From NCBI GenBank assembly GCA_003517285.1, contig DPAW01000336.1, forward strand, positions 1,935 to 11,011: 9,077 nucleotides of DNA. The letters are read 5' to 3'. The position numbers and the translations under genes were made by a program. This document shows, piece after piece, positions 6,729 to 9,077 of this stretch (within the stretch, counting starts at the first letter, position 1; each line of letters begins with the position of its first letter). This stretch comes from Verrucomicrobiales bacterium (GTDB taxonomy: Bacteria; Verrucomicrobiota; Verrucomicrobiia; Limisphaerales; UBA1100). The notes under the pieces were generated by a model. That model did no database searches. It worked only from the letters and a program-made list of their open reading frames with translations, and had not been told where the DNA came from.

Positions 6729-7571
6729 TCAATCCGGGGCATCAAATTCCGCGACCAAAAGCCCGTTGGCAAAGGGAAACGGCCGGCCAAACGGCGTGCC
6801 CATCGCCTGGTGCCGCGCCACTTCCTTCCATTCGCGCGGCCCGTGGCGCAGAAGAAACCAGCCGCGATCCTCGCCCAGTGCGTTGCGCTCGATCAAGCGG
6901 TCCAAGTCGGGGTTGTAGCCCAACGGCACCGTGATCGCGAGGCGGCCCTGTGGGTTCAGCAATTTCCGGCAGGCGGCGATGGCGGCGAGAATTTTATCCG
7001 CAGAACCGCCCGTGACATCGTCGTCAAAGCCAATGTGTTCAAAAGTGGAAATGGACAGGATCAAGTCAAACCGATCCTCGGTCTGCCAAGTGGTGATGTC
7101 TTCGTTGATCACGCCCGCCGCGGTTTCGTATTTATCCAGCACGGCATGGTCGTGGTTCCCGTAATGCCCGAGCACATGGCCCACCTCCAACACGCGGCCG
7201 GCCTCCGGAGCCGCCTGCTCGAGATACCATCGGCCGAGCGGCACTTCCACGGCACGTTCATTGCACCAAGTGACGTTGTAGTGCGCGTAAAAGCACGGGA
7301 GCAATCCGCCGCGAAACTTGAAATGCCGTTCCCGCAGCAAGGGCACCACCAGCCGCGACGCCAAAATCCGAATGGGCAAACAAAGAATCTCCCCCCAGCC
7401 AAAGCGCCGGGCAAACCATTGCACGCGACCAATCACTCCGCTGTACAAATGACCCTCCGCTTCCATGCGCGCCAAACCAAGCAAAGCCGCCGCGCGCGGA
7501 CAAGCCAATGTTGCGGGCAACACGCCATTGACTTGCCCCGCCCGGCCGCCAAGGATGCGCCCGGCGTTCAT
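6729..7571 (-). CDS. Class I SAM-dependent methyltransferase
   Basis: About 280 residues from ATG 7571. Seen: a variant SAM motif I RVLEVGHVLGHYG at 126-138, where the usual GxGxG is GHVLG; GVINEDITTWQ at 153-163; FDLILSISTFEHIGFDD at 168-184; and LNPQGRLAITVPLGYNPDLD at 205-224. The fold assignment is firm and the substrate unknown; the context of glycosyltransferases and nucleotide-sugar genes suggests sugar or glycan O-methylation. The start is uncertain. ATG 7589 and ATG 7571 are both open, the latter with GGGG 7 bases upstream, and ATG 7466 is also possible, leaving about 100 bases for divergent promoters. The first 35 residues from 7571 are Ala/Gly/Leu-rich and match no motif I know, so a shorter protein is possible. 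It is the first gene of the minus-strand run; its stop is 8 bases before the next start. Confidence 0.87.
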   Translation of the reverse strand: MNAGRILGGRAGQVNGVLPATLACPRAAALLGLARMEAEGHLYSGVIGRVQWFARRFGWGEILCLPIRILASRLVVPLLRERHFKFRGGLLPCFYAHYNVTWCNERAVEVPLGRWYLEQAAPEAGRVLEVGHVLGHYGNHDHAVLDKYETAAGVINEDITTWQTEDRFDLILSISTFEHIGFDDDVTGGSADKILAAIAACRKLLNPQGRLAITVPLGYNPDLDRLIERNALGEDRGWFLLRHGPREWKEVARHQAMGTPFGRPFPFANGLLVAEFDAPD

Positions 7572-7572
7572 G
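7569..7572. other. CATG palindrome holding possible start codons of both divergent methyltransferase genes
   Basis: The four bases CATG contain an ATG on each strand: 7570-7572 on the plus strand and 7571-7569 on the minus strand. Both are good start candidates for the two divergent methyltransferases. If both are used, the genes share their first bases and each promoter and leader must lie inside the other gene. A second CATG at 7464-7467 offers alternative starts on both strands. The region 7467-7569 contains TTGACT (7528-7533) and, 17 bases on, AAGGAT (7551-7556), a poor plus-strand sigma-70 candidate. Confidence 0.4.
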
Positions 7573-8250
7573 ATTCTGCCCCAACTCATCCGGCTGCATC
7601 TCGATTATGAAAAGAACGCGCACGCTTTTTTTGAACTGCAGGCGCGCGATGCGCTCGACTGGCTGCAGGCCGGCGGCGTCCAGATCGGCCCGGAAACCCG
7701 CATGCTCGATCTTGGCTGCGGCCACGGATATCCCGGCCAGCTTTGCCGCGAGGCCGGTGCGCAGGTGGTCTTCGCCGATTTTGAGGATTTGCGGTTGGAC
7801 CGACTGAAGGAGGCGCCTTTCCTGAAGATTGATCTTAATCAGGCCGACCTCGCCGATTATGGCCGGCATGATCTGGTGATATGTTCCAATGTGCTGGAGC
7901 ATCTTGCTGAGCCGGACCATCTTCTGCGCCATCTAGATCAACTCCTCAATCCTGGCGGCGTATTTTATCTGAGCTGGACCAACTGGCTTTCCCCGTGGGG
8001 CGGCCATGAATTTTCCCCGTGGCATTATCTTGGCAAACGGTCCGGGCCGATTCACACGGTGGGAAAAAATCTTTTCAAGACCTACATCGGCGAAGTCCTG
8101 CAAATTCTGCGCGCGGAAAAAAATCTCAAGGTTCGGCGCATGGCCCCGCGCTATTACAACGAGTTTGCTTTTCTGATGCACATCCCCGTGGCCCGTGAAT
8201 TCCTCGCGTGGAACTGCGCCTTGCAGGTGGAGAAAGTGGATGGAGCCTAA
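7570..8250 (+). CDS. Class I SAM-dependent methyltransferase, single plus-strand gene
   Basis: A 226-residue protein from ATG 7570. Seen: SAM motif I MLDLGCGHGYPG at 45-56, motif II VVFADFEDLRLDRL at 66-79, DLVICSNVLEHLAEP at 101-115, LNPGGVFYLSWTNW at 126-139, then a Trp/His-rich segment SPWGGHEFSPWHYLG at 141-155. That last segment is, from memory, typical of a subgroup of small methyltransferases found beside glycosyltransferases. No transmembrane helix is present; the acceptor is unknown and is probably a sugar. The start at 7570 lies 14 bases after an AAGGA, longer than ideal. In-frame ATGs at 7555 and 7465 are possible but would run into the divergent gene and add a basic leader. It is divergent from the operon, and its stop is 29 bases from the stop of the convergent glycosyltransferase gene. 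Confidence 0.9.
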   Translation: MILPQLIRLHLDYEKNAHAFFELQARDALDWLQAGGVQIGPETRMLDLGCGHGYPGQLCREAGAQVVFADFEDLRLDRLKEAPFLKIDLNQADLADYGRHDLVICSNVLEHLAEPDHLLRHLDQLLNPGGVFYLSWTNWLSPWGGHEFSPWHYLGKRSGPIHTVGKNLFKTYIGEVLQILRAEKNLKVRRMAPRYYNEFAFLMHIPVAREFLAWNCALQVEKVDGA

Positions 8251-8279
8251 CGTGTGATGCCTAGCGCGCTCATGGTGAT
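8251..8279. other. 29-base convergent gap, no clear terminator
   Basis: Between two stop codons facing each other. It contains the 8-bp perfect palindrome AGCGCGCT (8263-8270), but with no loop and no T-run on either strand. I do not call a terminator; transcripts of the two genes may overlap or end by a factor-dependent mechanism. Confidence 0.4.
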
Positions 8280-9077
8280 TCACTCACCCGTCGCCCACGC
8301 CTCCAGTTGATCGCAGGCCATCGGCAATACTTCATTCCAATGAAACGTACGGGCCCGATCGCGGGCGGCTTGGCGCCAATCCTGATAGGCCCCTTCGTGG
8401 CTTTGCACCTCAGCGATCATCGCGGCCAAGCCTTCAGGCGAATCTTCATCGGCCACCAAGCCCGTTTCCCGATGCCGCGTAGATTCCACCAGCCCGGGTG
8501 AAGGGTACACAATGGCCGGCGTGCCCATAGCATTAGCCTCCACCACGTTCAGACCCCATCCTTCGCGCACGGAAGTGTGCAGGAGAAAATGCGCCTCACG
8601 CAGGGCAGCATCCTTGTCGGCCTCATTAAGCCCGCCACGAAACGTGACGCAATCCTCCAGTTCCAATTGCTTCACAGTCTGGCGAATCTCCATTTCGCAC
8701 TGACCCTGCCCCACAATCTCGAGTGTGGCCTCCAGATGATAATGCTCACGCAGGCACCACACCGCGGCCACCGCGTGGTCCACCTGTTTGTTCGGTGCCA
8801 GCCGCGACACCGTAATGAGCCGCAGCGGTTCATCCAATTCCTTTTCCGGCAACTCCTCTAAGGCCCGTGTGGCCACGCCATAGGGGATTTGCACTATGGT
8901 TTCCACTCCCTGTTCAGTGAGCAATTCGCGGGTGTAATCGCTCGCCGTCCAGAACGGCACCTCGTTATATTGCCGCAAGGTAAGGCGTTCCTGCCAACGG
9001 CCAATTGCGTTGAGAGGCCAGGGATAAAAAGCATCCCAAATCGGCCCGAGCACTTCGTGGATATAGGCCACGCACTT
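8280..9077 (-). CDS. GT4-family glycosyltransferase (5' end missing)
   Basis: The frame runs off the right edge; the 265 visible residues are the C-terminal two thirds or so of a GT-B glycosyltransferase. The visible sequence begins KCVAYIHEVLGPIWDAFYP; the YIHE segment is the part of GT4 enzymes that lies well after the N-terminal glycine loop, so at least the first domain half is outside the window. Seen, counting from the first visible residue: VSRLAPNKQVDHAV at about 90-103, LEIVGQGQCE at about 119-128, and E172-x7-E180 in REGWGLNVVEANAMG, followed by GTPAIVY. It is thus a retaining GT4 enzyme using a nucleotide sugar, or possibly a lipid-linked, donor. It is distinct from the GT4 at 5560-6720. 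Acceptor and linkage are unknown. It ends with TGA 29 bases from the stop of the plus-strand methyltransferase and presumably belongs to a separate minus-strand unit entering from the right. Confidence 0.92.
   Translation of the reverse strand, partial: KCVAYIHEVLGPIWDAFYPWPLNAIGRWQERLTLRQYNEVPFWTASDYTRELLTEQGVETIVQIPYGVATRALEELPEKELDEPLRLITVSRLAPNKQVDHAVAAVWCLREHYHLEATLEIVGQGQCEMEIRQTVKQLELEDCVTFRGGLNEADKDAALREAHFLLHTSVREGWGLNVVEANAMGTPAIVYPSPGLVESTRHRETGLVADEDSPEGLAAMIAEVQSHEGAYQDWRQAARDRARTFHWNEVLPMACDQLEAWATGE

Noticed and set aside
6810..7610. 266-codon plus-strand open frame opposite the minus-strand methyltransferase
   Set aside because: Its translation is basic and Gln/His-rich without motifs, while the opposite strand has a clear SAM-binding domain.
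7258..7932. 224-codon minus-strand open frame overlapping both divergent methyltransferases
   Set aside because: It is antisense to the plus-strand methyltransferase core and out of frame with the minus-strand one; no domain is visible.
8263..8270. AGCGCGCT palindrome as a bidirectional terminator
   Set aside because: It has no loop, only 4-bp arms and no T-run on either side; such palindromes are expected by chance in GC-rich DNA.

Overview
The window is a compact, almost intergenic-free stretch of a bacterial surface-glycan or glycoconjugate locus. Every gene is for nucleotide-sugar synthesis, methylation, oxidation or glycosyl transfer. The DNA is moderately GC-rich by eye. There is no rRNA, tRNA, mobile element, CRISPR or obvious terminator. 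Taxonomy cannot be read from it; a free-living Gram-negative lineage is a guess only.

Layout. (i) A minus-strand run of eight genes, read from about 7571 down to 1: a class I methyltransferase, a GT4 glycosyltransferase, glucose-1-phosphate cytidylyltransferase (rfbF), CDP-glucose 4,6-dehydratase (rfbG), a three-domain sugar C-methyltransferase of the TylC3/TcaB9 type, an RmlC/RfbC-type ketosugar epimerase, a phytanoyl-CoA-dioxygenase-type (PhyH) Fe(II)/2-oxoglutarate oxygenase, and a second Zn-ribbon methyltransferase cut off by the left edge. From rfbF to the last gene every junction is a 1-2 nt gap or an overlap (TAG-GA-ATG, TGA-C-ATG, TGATG, ATGA, TAATG), so this is very probably one translationally coupled operon. 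(ii) One plus-strand methyltransferase (7570-8250), divergent from the operon. (iii) A minus-strand GT4 glycosyltransferase (8280 to the right edge), convergent with it and cut off by the right edge.

How the genes fit together (inference from family knowledge). RfbF makes CDP-glucose and RfbG makes CDP-4-keto-6-deoxyglucose. The C-methyltransferase would add a methyl at C3 next to the 4-keto group, and the RmlC-like protein would epimerise C3 and/or C5. No 3-dehydratase pair (DdhC/AscC plus flavin reductase) and no 4-ketoreductase is in the window. The likely product is therefore a 3-C-methyl-6-deoxyhexose, not a 3,6-dideoxyhexose, with the final keto reduction encoded elsewhere. The 2-oxoglutarate oxygenase and up to three further methyltransferases could then modify it, and the GT4 enzymes could transfer it. 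This resembles the logic of CDP-vinelose, the C-methylated, O-methylated CDP-sugar of Azotobacter, but this gene set does not correspond to a pathway I can name. It is the best candidate for something undescribed here.
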